DNA of 64,000 nucleotides from Streptomyces rubellomurinus. Its GTDB lineage: Bacteria; Actinomycetota; Actinomycetes; Streptomycetales; Streptomycetaceae. A program made the translations under genes and the position numbers. Below the pieces are notes generated by a model. The model was not told where the DNA came from, searched no databases, and was given only the letters and a program-made list of their open reading frames with translations. The stretch spans positions 25,678 through 89,677 of the forward strand of contig NZ_JZKH01000027.1 in the NCBI RefSeq assembly GCF_000961885.1, in the 5' to 3' direction. This document shows positions 28,000-38,519 of this stretch, in pieces; position 1 is the first letter of the stretch, and every line of letters begins with the position of its first letter.

Positions 28000-30639
28000 T
28001 CAGCCCTGCGGCAGCGCCGCGAGCTGGGCGGTGATCCGGGCGATGTCGGCCTCGGCGGCCTCCTGGCGGCCCCGGATCTTGGCGACGACCTCGTCCGGCG
28101 CCTTGGCCAGGAAGGCCTCGTTGCCGAGCTTGGCGGCGGTCTGGGCCTTCTCCTTCTCGGCGGCCGCGAGGTCCTTGGCGAGGCGCTTGCGCTCCGCCGC
28201 GACGTCGATGGTGCCGGAGAGGTCCAGCGCGACGGTGGCACCGGCCACCGGCAGCGAGGCGGTGGCCGTGAAGCCCTCCTCGGGGGCGGTCAGCCGCAGC
28301 AGCGAGCGGATGGCGTCCTCGTGGGCGACCAGCGCGGTGCCGCCCAGCTCCAGGGCGGCCGGGACGCGCTGGCGGTCCTGCAGGCCCTGGTCGGTACGGA
28401 ACCGGCGGACCTCGGTGACCACCTGCTGCAGCGTGGCGATCTCGGCCTCGGCCGCGCCGTCGCGGAAGCCGCTGTCCTTCGGCCAGTCGGTGACGACCAG
28501 CGACTCGGCGCCGGTGAGCGTGGTCCACAGCGTCTCGGTGACGAACGGGACGACCGGGTGCAGCAGCCGCAGGGTGACGTCCAGGACCTCGCCCAGGACC
28601 CGGCGCGAGGCGTCGGCCTGCGCGTCGCCCTTGGCCAGGGTGGTCTTGGACAGCTCGACGTACCAGTCGAAGACCTCGTCCCAGGCGAAGTGGTACAGCG
28701 CGTCCGAGACCTTGGCGAACTCGTAGTCGTCGTACAGCGCGTCCACCTGGGCGACGGTGGCGTTCAGCCGCGACAGGATCCAGCGGTCGGCCGCCGTCAT
28801 CTCCTCCGGCGCGGGCAGCGGGCCCTCGACGGTGGCGCCGTTCATCAGCGCGAAGCGGGTCGCGTTCCAGATCTTGTTGCAGAAGTTGCGCGAGCCCTTG
28901 ACCCAGTCCTCGCCGATCGGCACGTCGGCGCCCGGGTTGGCGCCGCGGGCCAGGGTGAAGCGGACGGCGTCGGCGCCGTAGGCGTCCATCCAGTCCAGCG
29001 GGTCGACGGCGGTGCCGGAGGACTTCGACATCTTCTTGCCGAACTCGTCGCGGACCAGGCCGGTCAGCGCCACGGTCTTGAACGGCGCCTCGCCGTCCAT
29101 CGCGTACAGGCCGAACATCATCATCCGGGCGACCCAGAAGAAGATGATGTCGTGGCCGGTCACCAGGACGTCGGTCGGATAGAACTTCTCCAGGTCGGCG
29201 GTCTTCTCCGGCCAGCCGAGCGTGGAGAACGGCCACAGGCCGGAGGAGAACCAGGTGTCCAGGACGTCCGGGTCCTGGTGCCAGCCCTCGCCGGTCGGCG
29301 GCTGCTCGTCCGGTCCGACGCAGACGACCTCGCCCTCGGGGCCGTACCAGACCGGGATCCGGTGGCCCCACCAGAGCTGGCGCGAGATGCACCAGTCGTA
29401 CATGTTGTCGACCCAGTCGAAGTAGCGGCGCTCCAGCTCCTTCGGGTGGATCTCCACCTTGCCGTCGCGCACCGCGTCGCCGGCGGCCTTGGCCAGCGGC
29501 TCGACCTTGACCCACCACTGCAGCGACAGCCGCGGCTCGACCACGGTGTGGCAGCGCGAGCAGTGGCCCACGGCGTGCATGTACGGGCGCTTCTCGGCGA
29601 CGATCCGGCCCTGCTCGCGCAGCGCGCCGACGACGGCCGAGCGGGCCTCCAGCCGGTCCATGCCGAGGAACGGGCCGTGCACGGTGATCGCGCCGTGCTC
29701 GTCCATGACGGTCAGGTTCGGCAGGTCGTGGCGCTGGCCGATGGCGAAGTCGTTCGGGTCGTGCGCGGGCGTCACCTTGACGGCGCCGGTGCCGAACTCC
29801 GGGTCGACGTGCTCGTCCGCGACGACCGGGATCTCGCGGTCGGTCAGCGGCAGCTTGATGGTCCGGCCGACCAGGTGCCGGTACCGCTCGTCCTCGGGGT
29901 GGACGGCCACCGCGGTGTCGCCCAACATCGTCTCGGCCCGGGTGGTGGCCACGACGATCGAGTCCTCGCCGTCGCCGTAGCGGATCGAGACCAGCTCGCC
30001 CGGCGTCTCCTCGTGCTCCACCTCGATGTCGGACAGCGCGGTGAGGCAGCGCGGGCACCAGTTGATGATGCGCTCGGCGCGGTAGATCAGGCCGTCGTCG
30101 AAGAGCCGCTTGAAGATGGTCTGGACGGACTGGGACAGGCCCTCGTCCATGGTGAAGCGCTCGCGCGACCAGTCGACGCCGTCGCCGAGGCGGCGCATCT
30201 GGCCGAGGATCCGGCCGCCGTAGTTGCGCTTCCACTCCCAGACCTTCTCCACGAAGGCCTCGCGGCCCAGGTCGTGGCGGGACAGGCCGGACTCGGCGAG
30301 CTGCTGCTCGACCTTGTTCTGGGTGGCGATGCCGGCGTGGTCCATCCCGGGCAGCCAGAGCGTCTCGAAGCCCTGCATGCGCTTGCGGCGGGTCAGCGCG
30401 TCCATCAGCGTGTGCTGGAAGGCGTGGCCCAGGTGCAGGGCGCCGGTCACGTTCGGCGGCGGGATGACGATGGTGTACGCGGGCTTGTCGCTGTTCGCGT
30501 CGGCGGTGAAGTAGCCACGGTCTACCCAGCGCTCGTACAGCTCGCCCTCTACGTCCGCGGGGGTGTAGGTCGTCGGGAGGGTTGCCGCGTCGTCCCCGGC
30601 GGAGGTGCTCTCGGGGCGCTGGTTCGTCGTGTCGGTCAC
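28000..30639 (-). CDS. valS: Valyl-tRNA synthetase
   Basis: An 879-residue class I aminoacyl-tRNA synthetase. The HIGH-type motif is [16 protein letters not shown] near residue 60-70 and KMSKS is in [12 protein letters not shown] near 536. The editing domain and the C-terminal coiled-coil arm ([20 protein letters not shown]) are present. GTG 30639 gives the actinobacterial N-terminus VTDTTNQRP; no good Shine-Dalgarno precedes it. It has no T-box leader that I can see. In related genomes it directly precedes folC. Confidence 0.97.
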   Translation of the reverse strand: MTDTTNQRPESTSAGDDAATLPTTYTPADVEGELYERWVDRGYFTADANSDKPAYTIVIPPPNVTGALHLGHAFQHTLMDALTRRKRMQGFETLWLPGMDHAGIATQNKVEQQLAESGLSRHDLGREAFVEKVWEWKRNYGGRILGQMRRLGDGVDWSRERFTMDEGLSQSVQTIFKRLFDDGLIYRAERIINWCPRCLTALSDIEVEHEETPGELVSIRYGDGEDSIVVATTRAETMLGDTAVAVHPEDERYRHLVGRTIKLPLTDREIPVVADEHVDPEFGTGAVKVTPAHDPNDFAIGQRHDLPNLTVMDEHGAITVHGPFLGMDRLEARSAVVGALREQGRIVAEKRPYMHAVGHCSRCHTVVEPRLSLQWWVKVEPLAKAAGDAVRDGKVEIHPKELERRYFDWVDNMYDWCISRQLWWGHRIPVWYGPEGEVVCVGPDEQPPTGEGWHQDPDVLDTWFSSGLWPFSTLGWPEKTADLEKFYPTDVLVTGHDIIFFWVARMMMFGLYAMDGEAPFKTVALTGLVRDEFGKKMSKSSGTAVDPLDWMDAYGADAVRFTLARGANPGADVPIGEDWVKGSRNFCNKIWNATRFALMNGATVEGPLPAPEEMTAADRWILSRLNATVAQVDALYDDYEFAKVSDALYHFAWDEVFDWYVELSKTTLAKGDAQADASRRVLGEVLDVTLRLLHPVVPFVTETLWTTLTGAESLVVTDWPKDSGFRDGAAEAEIATLQQVVTEVRRFRTDQGLQDRQRVPAALELGGTALVAHEDAIRSLLRLTAPEEGFTATASLPVAGATVALDLSGTIDVAAERKRLAKDLAAAEKEKAQTAAKLGNEAFLAKAPDEVVAKIRGRQEAAEADIARITAQLAALPQG

Positions 30640-30830
30640 GACGCACAGTTTACGTAACCGGGGGGGCGGGTTACGAACCGCTTTCGGAACGGTTCCCACG
30701 CTGGTACGACGGGGTTCGCGGTCGGCCCCGTGCGGTAGCGTTCCACGGCACTCGCCCGCACGTCGGGACGTGCACGGAGCGAGACACCACACCGGTACAG
30801 GCCGCGGGGGCGGCGGGGGAGCACACGCAC

Positions 30831-31634
30831 ATGTACGGCCAGGGCCAGCAGTACCCGCAGGGACAGCAGCCGTACGGGGGACAGCCCCCGTACGGGCCGC
30901 CGCAGCCGCAGCCGCCGTACGGCGCGCAGCAGCCCCAGTACGGCTACCCGCAGCAGCAGCCCTACGGCGCGCCCCAGCAGCCGTACGGCGCCCCGCAGCA
31001 GCAGCCGTACGGCGGCTACCCGGGCTACGCCGAGCCGCCCCGCAAGGGCAAGGGGGGCCTGGTGGCCGGCCTGGTGATCGGCGCGCTGGTGCTCGGCGGC
31101 GGCGGGTTCGCCGCGTGGAAGTTCCTCGGCGGCTCGGACAAGGCCGGCGCGTACAAGCTCACCGCCCCGCAGTCGCTGCCGGACGGGTACACCCAGAAGT
31201 CCTTCGAGGAGAAGCCGGTCGACCAGAGCAAGCCCGAGGCGGCGAAGTTCGGCAAGGACCTGCACGCCCTCGGCGCCAGCTACAACAAGGGCTCGGACGC
31301 GCTCGACTTCATCTCGGTGGCCGGCATCTACGGCGAGCTCAACGACCCGGGCCAGCTGATCGACCAGTCGCGCAAGGACTCCTCCACCGCGGTCACCTGG
31401 TCCACCCCGCTCACCGACTTCCCGGCGAACGACGACAAGAGCTCGTCCGGGCGGCTCGCCTGCGGCGTCACCAGCGTGATCGGCAAGCCCGGCCCGACCA
31501 TCTGCGTCTGGGCCGACAACTCCACCTACGGCCGGGTCAGCTTCTCCAAGAGCGCCGGCGGCCAGGGCCTCACCGCCGCCCAGGCCGCGGACAAGACCCG
31601 GGCCATCCGCGACGCCATGAAGGTCGCGAAGTAA
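30831..31634 (+). CDS. Membrane-anchored protein with Pro/Gln/Tyr/Gly-rich N-terminus (paralogue 1)
   Basis: A 267-residue protein: about 75 residues of low-complexity cytoplasmic tail (repeats of QQPYGAP, GQQPYGG), one transmembrane helix ([20 protein letters not shown]), and an extracellular domain of ~170 residues. The exterior part carries two Cys in [21 protein letters not shown], probably a disulphide, and ends in [17 protein letters not shown] 30831 follows GGGGGA. It is followed 24 bases later by a paralogue of the same design. Function is unknown; sensor or envelope adhesion roles are possible. Confidence 0.75.
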   Translation: MYGQGQQYPQGQQPYGGQPPYGPPQPQPPYGAQQPQYGYPQQQPYGAPQQPYGAPQQQPYGGYPGYAEPPRKGKGGLVAGLVIGALVLGGGGFAAWKFLGGSDKAGAYKLTAPQSLPDGYTQKSFEEKPVDQSKPEAAKFGKDLHALGASYNKGSDALDFISVAGIYGELNDPGQLIDQSRKDSSTAVTWSTPLTDFPANDDKSSSGRLACGVTSVIGKPGPTICVWADNSTYGRVSFSKSAGGQGLTAAQAADKTRAIRDAMKVAK

Positions 31635-31658
31635 CCCGTCACCCAGAAAGGGACACCC

Positions 31659-32435
31659 GTGTCCGAGCAGAACCCCTACGGCGCGCCCCAGCAGCCGGGG
31701 TACCCGGCGACCCCGCCGCCGGCCGCTCCCGGTTACGGTGGCGTTCCGGCCCAGCCGGGCTACGACGCCGCGCAGCAGCCCGGCTACCCGGGTGCCTACC
31801 CCGGCTACGGCGGCGCGTACGCCCCGGTGCCGCCGCCGAAGCGGTCCCGCAAGGGCCTGTGGATCACGCTCGGCACCATCGGGGCCGTGGTGGTGATCGG
31901 CGGCGGGGCGCTGGCGTACTTCGTCTACGACGCCACCAGCAACGCGGGCACCCAGAAGATCGTCCTCCCGGCGAACTTCAAGGACACCACCCGCAACGAC
32001 GACAACCCCGTCAGCGCCGCCATGGAGAAGGCGATGACGGACAGCCTCGGCAAGGGCGACGGCAACTGGAAGCCCACCGGCGTCGCCGGCGTCTACCAGA
32101 ACTCCTCCTCGGAGCCGGACCTGATCGTGGCCGGCGCCTACGGCAAGGTCCTGATGCCGAAGAAGGAGCTGGACGCGGCGTTCGACGGCGTCTCCTCCAA
32201 GGGCTCGGAGGTCACCGACCGGCACTCCGTGGACGCCGGCCCCAAGGGCGGCGAGATGGAGTGCGCCAACGTCACCCAGACCGACACCCCCAAGATGGGC
32301 ATCTGCGCCTGGGCCGACAGCAGCAGCCTCGTCATGGTGATGAAGGTGCCCCAGGACGAGAACAGCAAGCCCGACCTGGACAAGCTCGCCGCCGACACCC
32401 GCGACCTGCGCGCGGTCTCCGAGGTGCCGAAGTAA
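31659..32435 (+). CDS. Membrane-anchored protein with Pro/Gly/Tyr-rich N-terminus (paralogue 2)
   Basis: A 258-residue protein with the same plan as its neighbour: Pro/Gly/Tyr-rich tail (~60 residues, [26 protein letters not shown]), a basic stop KRSRKG, a helix ([22 protein letters not shown]), and an exterior domain with [21 protein letters not shown] matching the Cys-Cys-WAD motif of paralogue 1. It ends [16 protein letters not shown] 31659 is preceded by AAAGGG with 5-6 base spacing. The pair is an operon and likely forms a complex (inference). Confidence 0.75.
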   Translation: MSEQNPYGAPQQPGYPATPPPAAPGYGGVPAQPGYDAAQQPGYPGAYPGYGGAYAPVPPPKRSRKGLWITLGTIGAVVVIGGGALAYFVYDATSNAGTQKIVLPANFKDTTRNDDNPVSAAMEKAMTDSLGKGDGNWKPTGVAGVYQNSSSEPDLIVAGAYGKVLMPKKELDAAFDGVSSKGSEVTDRHSVDAGPKGGEMECANVTQTDTPKMGICAWADSSSLVMVMKVPQDENSKPDLDKLAADTRDLRAVSEVPK

Positions 32436-32457
32436 CCGGCGCCGCACGGCGGACACC

Positions 32458-32507
32458 GAACGCGCGAGGGGCCCCGCACCGAACGGTGCGGGGCCCCTCG
32501 CGCGTTC
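32458..32507. terminator. Bidirectional terminator, 23-bp stem
   Basis: A perfect 23-bp stem (32458-32480 with 32485-32507) with a GAAC loop separates the paralogue pair from convergent clpX. Confidence 0.85.
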
Positions 32508-32514
32508 CGGGCGG

Positions 32515-33804
32515 TCAGGCGCTCTTCTCGCGCCGCTCGCGCTTGATCATGTCGCGCGGGACGAGGGTCGGGATCGCGTGCTTGGAGACCACGTCCCCGG
32601 TGACCACCACGCGGGCGACGTCCTGGCGCGAGGGGACCTCGTACATCACGGACATCAGCACCTCCTCCATGATGGCCCGCAGCCCGCGCGCGCCGGTGCC
32701 GCGCAGGATCGCCTGGTCGGCGATCGCCTCCAGCGCGTCCCGCGAGAACTCCAGCTCCACGCCGTCCAGTTCGAACAGCTTGCGGTACTGCTTCACCAGC
32801 GCGTTGCGCGGCTCGGTGAGGATCTGCAGCAGCGCCTCGCGGTCCAGGTTGTGCACGCTGGTGATCACCGGCAGCCGGCCGATGAACTCCGGGATCATGC
32901 CGAACTTCACCAGGTCCTCGGGCATCACCTGGCGGAAGTGGTCGCTGGCGTCCGACTCCCGCTTCGAGCGGATGTTGGCGCCGAAGCCGATGCCCTTGGC
33001 ACCCGCGCGGCCCTCGATGATCCGCTCCAGGCCGGCGAACGCGCCGCCGACGATGAACAGCACGTTGGTGGTGTCGATCTGGATGAACTCCTGGTGCGGG
33101 TGCTTGCGGCCCCCCTGCGGCGGCACCGAGGCGGTGGTGCCCTCCAGGATCTTCAGCAGTGCCTGCTGCACGCCCTCGCCGGAGACGTCCCGGGTGATCG
33201 ACGGGTTCTCGCTCTTGCGCGCGACCTTGTCGATCTCGTCGATGTAGATGATCCCGGTCTCGGCCTTCTTGACGTCGTAGTCGGCCGCCTGGATCAGCTT
33301 GAGCAGGATGTTCTCGACGTCCTCGCCGACGTACCCGGCCTCGGTCAGCGCGGTGGCGTCCGCGATCGCGAACGGCACGTTCAGCATCCGGGCCAGGGTC
33401 TGCGCCAGCAGCGTCTTGCCGGAGCCGGTCGGGCCCAGCAGCAGGATGTTGGACTTCGCCAGCTCGATGGCGTCCTCGCGGCCGTTGCCGCCGCTGCGGC
33501 CCGCCTCACCCGCCTGCACGCGCTTGTAGTGGTTGTAGACCGCGACCGACAGCGCCTTCTTGGCGAGGTCCTGGCCGACCACGTACTGGTCCAGGAACTC
33601 GTAGATCTCGCGCGGCTTCGGCAGTTCCTCGAAGCGCACCTCGGAGGTCTCGGCGAGCTCCTCCTCGATGATCTCGTTGCACAGGTCGATGCACTCGTCG
33701 CAGATGTACACGCCTGGGCCGGCGATCAGCTTCTTCACCTGCTTCTGCGACTTGCCGCAGAACGAGCACTTGAGCAGGTCGCCACCGTCTCCGATGCGTG
33801 CCAC
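32515..33804 (-). CDS. clpX: ClpX, unfoldase subunit of Clp protease
   Basis: A 429-residue AAA+ ATPase that recognises and unfolds substrates for ClpP. The N-terminal zinc-binding domain has KCSFCGKSQ and [10 protein letters not shown]. Walker A is [13 protein letters not shown] near 130, Walker B is [11 protein letters not shown], and the ClpP-docking loop region IGFGANI is present. GTG 33804 has AAGGGG upstream. It lies 250 bp downstream of clpP2 behind a hairpin, so it is probably expressed from its own promoter as well. Confidence 0.97.
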   Translation of the reverse strand: MARIGDGGDLLKCSFCGKSQKQVKKLIAGPGVYICDECIDLCNEIIEEELAETSEVRFEELPKPREIYEFLDQYVVGQDLAKKALSVAVYNHYKRVQAGEAGRSGGNGREDAIELAKSNILLLGPTGSGKTLLAQTLARMLNVPFAIADATALTEAGYVGEDVENILLKLIQAADYDVKKAETGIIYIDEIDKVARKSENPSITRDVSGEGVQQALLKILEGTTASVPPQGGRKHPHQEFIQIDTTNVLFIVGGAFAGLERIIEGRAGAKGIGFGANIRSKRESDASDHFRQVMPEDLVKFGMIPEFIGRLPVITSVHNLDREALLQILTEPRNALVKQYRKLFELDGVELEFSRDALEAIADQAILRGTGARGLRAIMEEVLMSVMYEVPSRQDVARVVVTGDVVSKHAIPTLVPRDMIKRERREKSA

Positions 33805-34002
33805 GAGGTGCTTCCCCTTCGCCAGGGGCCCCGCAGGGGTTCCGGGGCCTGGTGCTGTGGACCGTCGACGCCCGACGGCGATCGGTCTCGCTATCCGAAG
33901 GTACTCTGCCGGGCCGGGGATTCCGTCCTCTTCGCCGGGTCTGCCCTACGCCCTGGGCGAATTGATACCGAACAGATGCCGTCGCGGCAGAGACCGTCCG
34001 AA

Positions 34003-34042
34003 CCGGCGCGGGGCGCACACCGGGGTGCGCGCCCCGCGCCGG
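34003..34042 (-). terminator. Hairpin between clpP2 and clpX
   Basis: A 13-bp stem (34003-34015 with 34030-34042) with a small inner stem follows the clpP2 stop after 13 bases. It would end or attenuate the clpP1-clpP2 transcript before clpX. Confidence 0.7.
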
Positions 34043-34054
34043 CGGGTGCCGGCC

Positions 34055-34717
34055 TCAGGAGGTCAGCGAGGTCTTGCGGGTGGAGATGATCTGGTCGACC
34101 AGGCCGTACTCGACGGCCTCCTCGGCGGTGAGGATCTTGTCGCGCTCGATGTCGTCGCGCACCTGCTCCACCGACTTGTTGGAGTGCTTCGAGAGCATCT
34201 CCTCCAGCTGCTCGCGCATCCGGAAGATCTCCTTGGCCTGGATCTCCAGGTCCGACACCTGACCGCGGCCGGTCTCGGTGTACGGCTGGTGGATCAGGAT
34301 ACGGGCGTTCGGCAGCGCCATCCGCTTGCCGGGGGTGCCGGCGGCGAGCAGCACGGCCGCGGCGGAGGCCGCCTGGCCCATGCAGACCGTGGTGATGTCC
34401 GGCTTCACGTACTGCATGGTGTCGTAGATGGCCGTCAGGGCCGTGAACGAGCCGCCGGGCGAGTTGATGTACATCTGGATCTCGCGGTCCGGGTCCATCG
34501 ACTCCAGGCACAGCAGCTGGGCCATGATGTCGTTCGCCGAGACGTCGTCGACCTGCGAGCCGAGGAAGATGATGCGCTCCTCGAACAGCTTCGCGTACGG
34601 GTCGTACTCGCGGATGCCCTGCGTGGTGCGCTCGACGAAGCGCGGGACGATGTAGCGGCCCTCCGCGCGCATGTCCTCGACGCGGGCCTTGGCGGCCGAC
34701 AGGCTGGGGATGTTCAT
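34055..34717 (-). CDS. clpP2: ClpP2 protease subunit
   Basis: A 220-residue serine protease subunit. The nucleophile Ser is in [17 protein letters not shown] near 115, His in ILIHQPYTE near 141, and the Asp in the C-terminal half. The serine segment GQAASAAAV departs from the usual AASMG of ClpP, as is common in the second actinobacterial ClpP. It starts 56 bases after clpP1 and forms a mixed ClpP1P2 barrel with it. ATG 34717 has an AGGAC site upstream. Confidence 0.95.
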   Translation of the reverse strand: MNIPSLSAAKARVEDMRAEGRYIVPRFVERTTQGIREYDPYAKLFEERIIFLGSQVDDVSANDIMAQLLCLESMDPDREIQMYINSPGGSFTALTAIYDTMQYVKPDITTVCMGQAASAAAVLLAAGTPGKRMALPNARILIHQPYTETGRGQVSDLEIQAKEIFRMREQLEEMLSKHSNKSVEQVRDDIERDKILTAEEAVEYGLVDQIISTRKTSLTS

Positions 34718-34773
34718 GGGGGTCCTTGTCCTCCGGGGCGTTGGGACGGTGGTGTCGTGGGCCGGGCGGAGGC

Positions 34774-35412
34774 TCAGGCGCCCGTGCCGCCGCCGCCGGG
34801 GACGTCCGCGGCGCTGTGCATGATGTCGTCGATCAGGCCGTAGGCCTTGGCCTCCTCCGGCGTGAACCAGCGGTCGCGGTCGGAGTCCTGGGTGATCTGC
34901 TCGAAGGTCTGGCCGCTGTGGTGCGCGATCAGCTCGGACATCCGCTTCTTGGTCCGGAGCAGCTGCTCGGCCTGGATGCGGATGTCGGTCGCGGAGCCGC
35001 CGAGGCCCGCGGAGGGCTGGTGCATCAGGATGTTGGCGTTCGGCAGCGAGAAGCGCTTGCCGGGGGTGCCCGCCGTCAGCAGGAACTGGCCCATCGAGGC
35101 CGCCATGCCCATCGCGATGGTGACGACGTCGTTCTTGATGTACTGCATGGTGTCGTAGATCGCCATGCCGGCGGAGATCGAGCCACCCGGAGAGTTGATG
35201 TAGAGGAAGATGTCCTTGTCCGGGTCCGCGGCCAGCAGGAGCAGCTGGGCGGTGATCTTGTTGGCGATGTCGTCGTCGACCTGCTGGCCGAGGAAGATGA
35301 TCCGCTCGCCCAGCAGCCGGTTGTAGACCTGGTCGCCAAGGCCGCCGAGCACGTCACCAGCGGCGGCGTGCGGCGCCATCGGGCCAGGCATCTGCATCTG
35401 CGGGAACGTCAC
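34774..35412 (-). CDS. clpP1: ClpP1 protease subunit
   Basis: A 212-residue ClpP. The catalytic Ser is in [13 protein letters not shown] near 105, His in ILMHQPSAG near 129. The start GTG 35412 follows AGGTGG. A short Met/Pro/Ala-rich N-terminus precedes the fold and may be processed, as known for actinobacterial ClpP. It heads the clpP1-clpP2 operon; a ClgR-like operator lies about 140 bp upstream of the start. Confidence 0.96.
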   Translation of the reverse strand: MTFPQMQMPGPMAPHAAAGDVLGGLGDQVYNRLLGERIIFLGQQVDDDIANKITAQLLLLAADPDKDIFLYINSPGGSISAGMAIYDTMQYIKNDVVTIAMGMAASMGQFLLTAGTPGKRFSLPNANILMHQPSAGLGGSATDIRIQAEQLLRTKKRMSELIAHHSGQTFEQITQDSDRDRWFTPEEAKAYGLIDDIMHSAADVPGGGGTGA

Positions 35413-35552
35413 TTAGCCACCTGCTCAGTCGGTTTGGAGGGCCGCTCCACGGCTCTCACGGTGTCGCACAGCTTCCGGGTATCACGTCGTGAATGGTGCT
35501 GTCCAAGGACCCTAACGCGCAGGCCGGGCCGCAGAATCCCTCACGCAGAACT

Positions 35553-35569
35553 GTTCGCTGTGAGCGCAG
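35553..35569. promoter_or_regulatory. Probable ClgR operator upstream of clpP1
   Basis: GTTCGCTGTGAGCGCAG fits the ClgR pattern, CGC and GCG half-sites separated by five bases with a GTT flank (consensus GTTCGC-N5-6-GCGAAC). ClgR activates clpP1P2 in streptomycetes and other Actinobacteria. Confidence 0.6.
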
Positions 35570-35598
35570 GGTCGCGCCCTGCCGCGGGTGGGACGAAG

Positions 35599-35632
35599 GC
35601 GGGCCCGGACACCGTACGGCGTCCGGGCCCGC
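35599..35632 (-). terminator. tig terminator
   Basis: A perfect 12-bp stem (35599-35610 with 35621-35632), whose loop can itself pair, lies 31 bases after the tig stop. Confidence 0.75.
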
Positions 35633-35663
35633 TGCGCGTTGCCTCAGGGGGCTACCGGGGCAC

Positions 35664-37052
35664 TCAGGCCTCGGTGCTCTCCTCGGTCTTCTCGTCGGCG
35701 GCGGCCTCGACGGTCTCGCCCGCCTCGTCCTCGTCGTCGAAGTTGACCTCGTTGCCCTCGGTGTCGACGACCTTGGCGGCCTCGACCACGGTGGCCAGCG
35801 CCTTGCCGCGGGCGACCTCGCCGACCAGCAGCGGAACCTGGCCGCCCTGGACGACCTGCTGCGCGAACTGGTCCGGGGTCAGGCCCGAGCCGGCGGCGCG
35901 GCGGATGAGGTGCTCGGTGAGCTCCTCCTGGTTAACACCCAGCTCCTCGTCGGCGACGATCTGGTCCAGGACGAACTGGGTCTTGATGCCCTTCTTCGCC
36001 TGCTCCTCGATCTCCGCGTCCCACTCCTCGCGGGTCTTGCCCTGGGTCTCCAGGTAGGTGTCGAGGTTCAGGCCCATCGGCTCCAGCTGGTGGTGCTCCA
36101 GGTTGTGCTTGCGGGTCTGGATCTCGTCCGCGAGCAGCTTCTCCGGGAACTCGATCTCGACCAGGGCGAGCAGCGCGTCGAGCACCTTCTCCTGGGCCTG
36201 GGTGGCCTGGTCGTACTCCTTCATGCGCTCCAGGCGCTTGCGGGAGTCGGCGCGCAGGTCCTCCAGGGTGTCGAACTCGCTGGCCAGCTGGGCGAACTCG
36301 TCGTCCAGCGCCGGCAGCTCCTTCTCCTGGACGGCCGTGACGGTGACGGTGACCTCGGAGGTCTTGCCCGCCTGGGTGCCGCCCTTGAGCTCGGTCTCGA
36401 AGGTCTTCTCCTCGCCGGCCGACAGGCCGACGACGGCCTCGTCGATGCCGTCGATCAGGCGGCCCGAGCCGATCTCGTAGCTCACGCCGGTGGCGGTGCC
36501 GTCCTCCGGCACCTCGCCGTCGACCTTGGCGACCAGGTCGACGACCACGACGTCACCCTCGGCGGCGGCGCGCTCGACGTCCTTGACGGAGGAGAAGCGC
36601 TCGCGCAGCTGCTCCAGCGACTTGTCGATGTCCTCGTCGGCGACCACGATCGGGTCGACGGTCACCTCGATGGAGGAGAACTCCGGCAGGGTGATCTCGG
36701 GACGGACGTCCACCTCGGCGGTGAACTTCAGGTCGCCGCCATCGGCGATCTTCTCGACACCCTCGATGTTGGTGATGTCGGGCTGGCCGAGGACCTCGAT
36801 CTTGCCCTCGTCGACGGCCTGCGTGTAGAAGCGCGGCAGGGCGTCGTTGACGGCCTCCTCCAGCACGGCACCACGGCCGAAGCGCTGGTCGATGACCCGG
36901 TTCGGGATCTTGCCCTTGCGGAAGCCCGGGACCGAGACCTGCTGGTTGATCTTCTTGTACGCCGCGTCGAGGCTGGGCTTGAGCTCCTCGAAGGGCACCT
37001 CGACGGTGAGTCGAACCCGGGTCGGGTTCAGAGTCTCGACGGCGCTCTTCAC
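35664..37052 (-). CDS. tig: Trigger factor chaperone
   Basis: A 462-residue ribosome-associated chaperone and prolyl isomerase. The ribosome-docking signature is [19 protein letters not shown] near 43-60, the FKBP-type domain around 160-245 ([17 protein letters not shown]), and the C-terminal helical arm with an acidic tail ([18 protein letters not shown]). GTG 37052 has GGAG 8 bases upstream and gives [19 protein letters not shown], the typical start. It is upstream of clpP1-clpP2-clpX, the usual neighbourhood. Confidence 0.96.
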   Translation of the reverse strand: MKSAVETLNPTRVRLTVEVPFEELKPSLDAAYKKINQQVSVPGFRKGKIPNRVIDQRFGRGAVLEEAVNDALPRFYTQAVDEGKIEVLGQPDITNIEGVEKIADGGDLKFTAEVDVRPEITLPEFSSIEVTVDPIVVADEDIDKSLEQLRERFSSVKDVERAAAEGDVVVVDLVAKVDGEVPEDGTATGVSYEIGSGRLIDGIDEAVVGLSAGEEKTFETELKGGTQAGKTSEVTVTVTAVQEKELPALDDEFAQLASEFDTLEDLRADSRKRLERMKEYDQATQAQEKVLDALLALVEIEFPEKLLADEIQTRKHNLEHHQLEPMGLNLDTYLETQGKTREEWDAEIEEQAKKGIKTQFVLDQIVADEELGVNQEELTEHLIRRAAGSGLTPDQFAQQVVQGGQVPLLVGEVARGKALATVVEAAKVVDTEGNEVNFDDEDEAGETVEAAADEKTEESTEA

Positions 37053-37350
37053 GGTTAGGTCTCCTATGGGCTTGCGGTCGGGTTGCCTCCGCCCGTACCC
37101 GCCACCCGGCCTGGGGCCGGTACGGGCGGTTCGGACGAGACGGGCGATGGGCGGTTGGAGCTGCATCTCCCGTGGGGGTGGACGGTGAGCGTGACTCCTC
37201 GCCCTCGTGCGGTTGACCTGGGTTGACACCGCAGGCACTACCGCCAGCGCCCCATCCTACCGGTACCACGAAAGGCGGACGCCAGACGCCACCGTACCGC
37301 CCTACAGAACAGGGCCCCGCCCCGATGGGCGAGACCCTGCGCACTCACTG

Positions 37351-37424
37351 TCGGGGTGACCGGATTCGAACCGACGGCCTTCCGCTCCCAAAGCGGACGC
37401 GCTACCAAACTGCGCCACACCCCG
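37351..37424 (-). tRNA. tRNA-Pro (UGG)
   Basis: Read on the minus strand, a 74-base cloverleaf starts CGGGGTG and ends CACCCCG plus discriminator A (7-bp acceptor stem). The anticodon loop TTTGGGA carries UGG. GGTTCGAATCC is the T arm. CCA is not encoded. It lies upstream of tig and is divergent from the tRNA-Gly at 37636. Confidence 0.95.
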
Positions 37425-37635
37425 TGGTGCCGAGAGGAAGCGTACACGGCGGGCAAGTTCGGCTCGCGGACTTATTCCGGGGCCGTTCACGGGTTCGCCC
37501 GGGGCCGCTCGCGGGTTCGCCGGGGGCCGTCCGGAGCCGTTCCGGGGCCGCGGGGCGGAAATGCGGTGTGCATGAGGACGGCGGGACCAGGTACGCTGTC
37601 CCAGACCTTCCGGCCGGAGACGTCCGGATGATCAT

Positions 37636-37709
37636 GCGGGCGTAGCTCAATGGTAGAGCCCTAGTCTTCCAAACTAGTCACGCGAGTTCGATTCTCGTCG
37701 CCCGCTCCA
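37636..37709 (+). tRNA. tRNA-Gly (UCC) with encoded CCA
   Basis: The cloverleaf starts GCGGGCG and ends CGCCCGC, T discriminator and an encoded CCA (37707-37709). The anticodon loop CTTCCAA reads UCC, and GAGTTCGATTCTC is the T arm. A strong terminator follows at 37714. Confidence 0.95.
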
Positions 37710-37713
37710 CAGG

Positions 37714-37746
37714 TCCGGCCCCGGTGCGCTCCGCACCGGGGCCGGA
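37714..37746. terminator. Terminator after tRNA-Gly
   Basis: A perfect 15-bp stem (37714-37728 with 37732-37746) with a minimal loop sits 5 bases after the tRNA and also just beyond the stop of the convergent gene at 37761. Confidence 0.8.
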
Positions 37747-37760
37747 CGCGTTTTCGCCGC

Positions 37761-38330
37761 CTACAGCCCCAGCCGGGCCGCCCGGGCGGCGGCCCGGTCG
37801 AGCAGCTGGTGGACGTCGCCCGCGCGGGTGCTGGGCCGGTCGTTGTACTCGTCCGGGGAGCTCGCCGGGCGGCCGGTGGCGTGCAGCACCTCCATCAGCT
37901 GGACCCGGGCCGTGCGCACGGTCGCCGGGGTGCCGTAGCCGTGCGCGAGGACGGCGGCCTGGGCGCCGAGCAGGCAGACCCGTCCGGCGGAGTCCCACAT
38001 CGCGCCCTGCAGCCAGCCGTGGGCGCCGAGGTAGCGGGAGGCCAGCCGCAGGTGGTCGGCGGCGCTCACCGGCACCGGGCGCGCCGGGCGGCGCAGCGCC
38101 CGGTCGAGCAGGGTGGCGCGGGGCTGCGGGTACCCGGCGTGCCAGGGCCGCGGGGTGCTGCCGTACGGGCAGACGTAGGGCACCGGGGTACGGGCGGGGG
38201 CGGGCAGCGAGGCGAGGTAGGCCTCGATCTCGGCGACCAGGCCGGAGCCGTCCGGATGGACGGGGTACGGCGGCGGGGGCGTCAGGTCGGTGCGGGCCGT
38301 GTCGGTGCGGGCCATGTCGGTGCGGGCCAT
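37761..38330 (-). CDS. DUF6197-like hypothetical protein
   Basis: A 189-residue soluble protein. After a repetitive N-terminus (MARTDMARTDTARTD) and a Pro-rich stretch comes a helical domain with LASRYLGAHGWLQGAMWD and GRVCLLGAQAAVLAHGYG, a pattern I associate with DUF6197 proteins of streptomycetes; the match is from memory. The C-terminus repeats similar helices (DVHQLLDRAAARAARLGL). ATG 38330 has GGAG about 9 bases upstream. The three 15-base N-terminal repeats each contain a possible start except the third. Role unknown. Confidence 0.6.
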   Translation of the reverse strand: MARTDMARTDTARTDLTPPPPYPVHPDGSGLVAEIEAYLASLPAPARTPVPYVCPYGSTPRPWHAGYPQPRATLLDRALRRPARPVPVSAADHLRLASRYLGAHGWLQGAMWDSAGRVCLLGAQAAVLAHGYGTPATVRTARVQLMEVLHATGRPASSPDEYNDRPSTRAGDVHQLLDRAAARAARLGL

Positions 38331-38519
38331 GCGGGTTCTCCGGGCGGGCGGGCGGCGGGTTCCGCTCACCAAAGTGGGGCATACCCGACATTTCCGCGAC
38401 CGGAGGACGGAACGGAACGAACGGTTTCCGGGTTGGGGGCCGGGCCGATAGCCTCGGCGGCGTTCGAGCGCGGTTCGAACGGGTCCCGCCCGCCGCGCTC
38501 CCCGAGTGGAGGAGTCCCG

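Noticed and set aside
38461..38482. GTTCGAGCGCGGTTCGAAC as a LexA/SOS box
   Set aside because: The spacing between half-sites does not fit TCGAAC-N4-GTTCGA, and the gene downstream has no SOS link.
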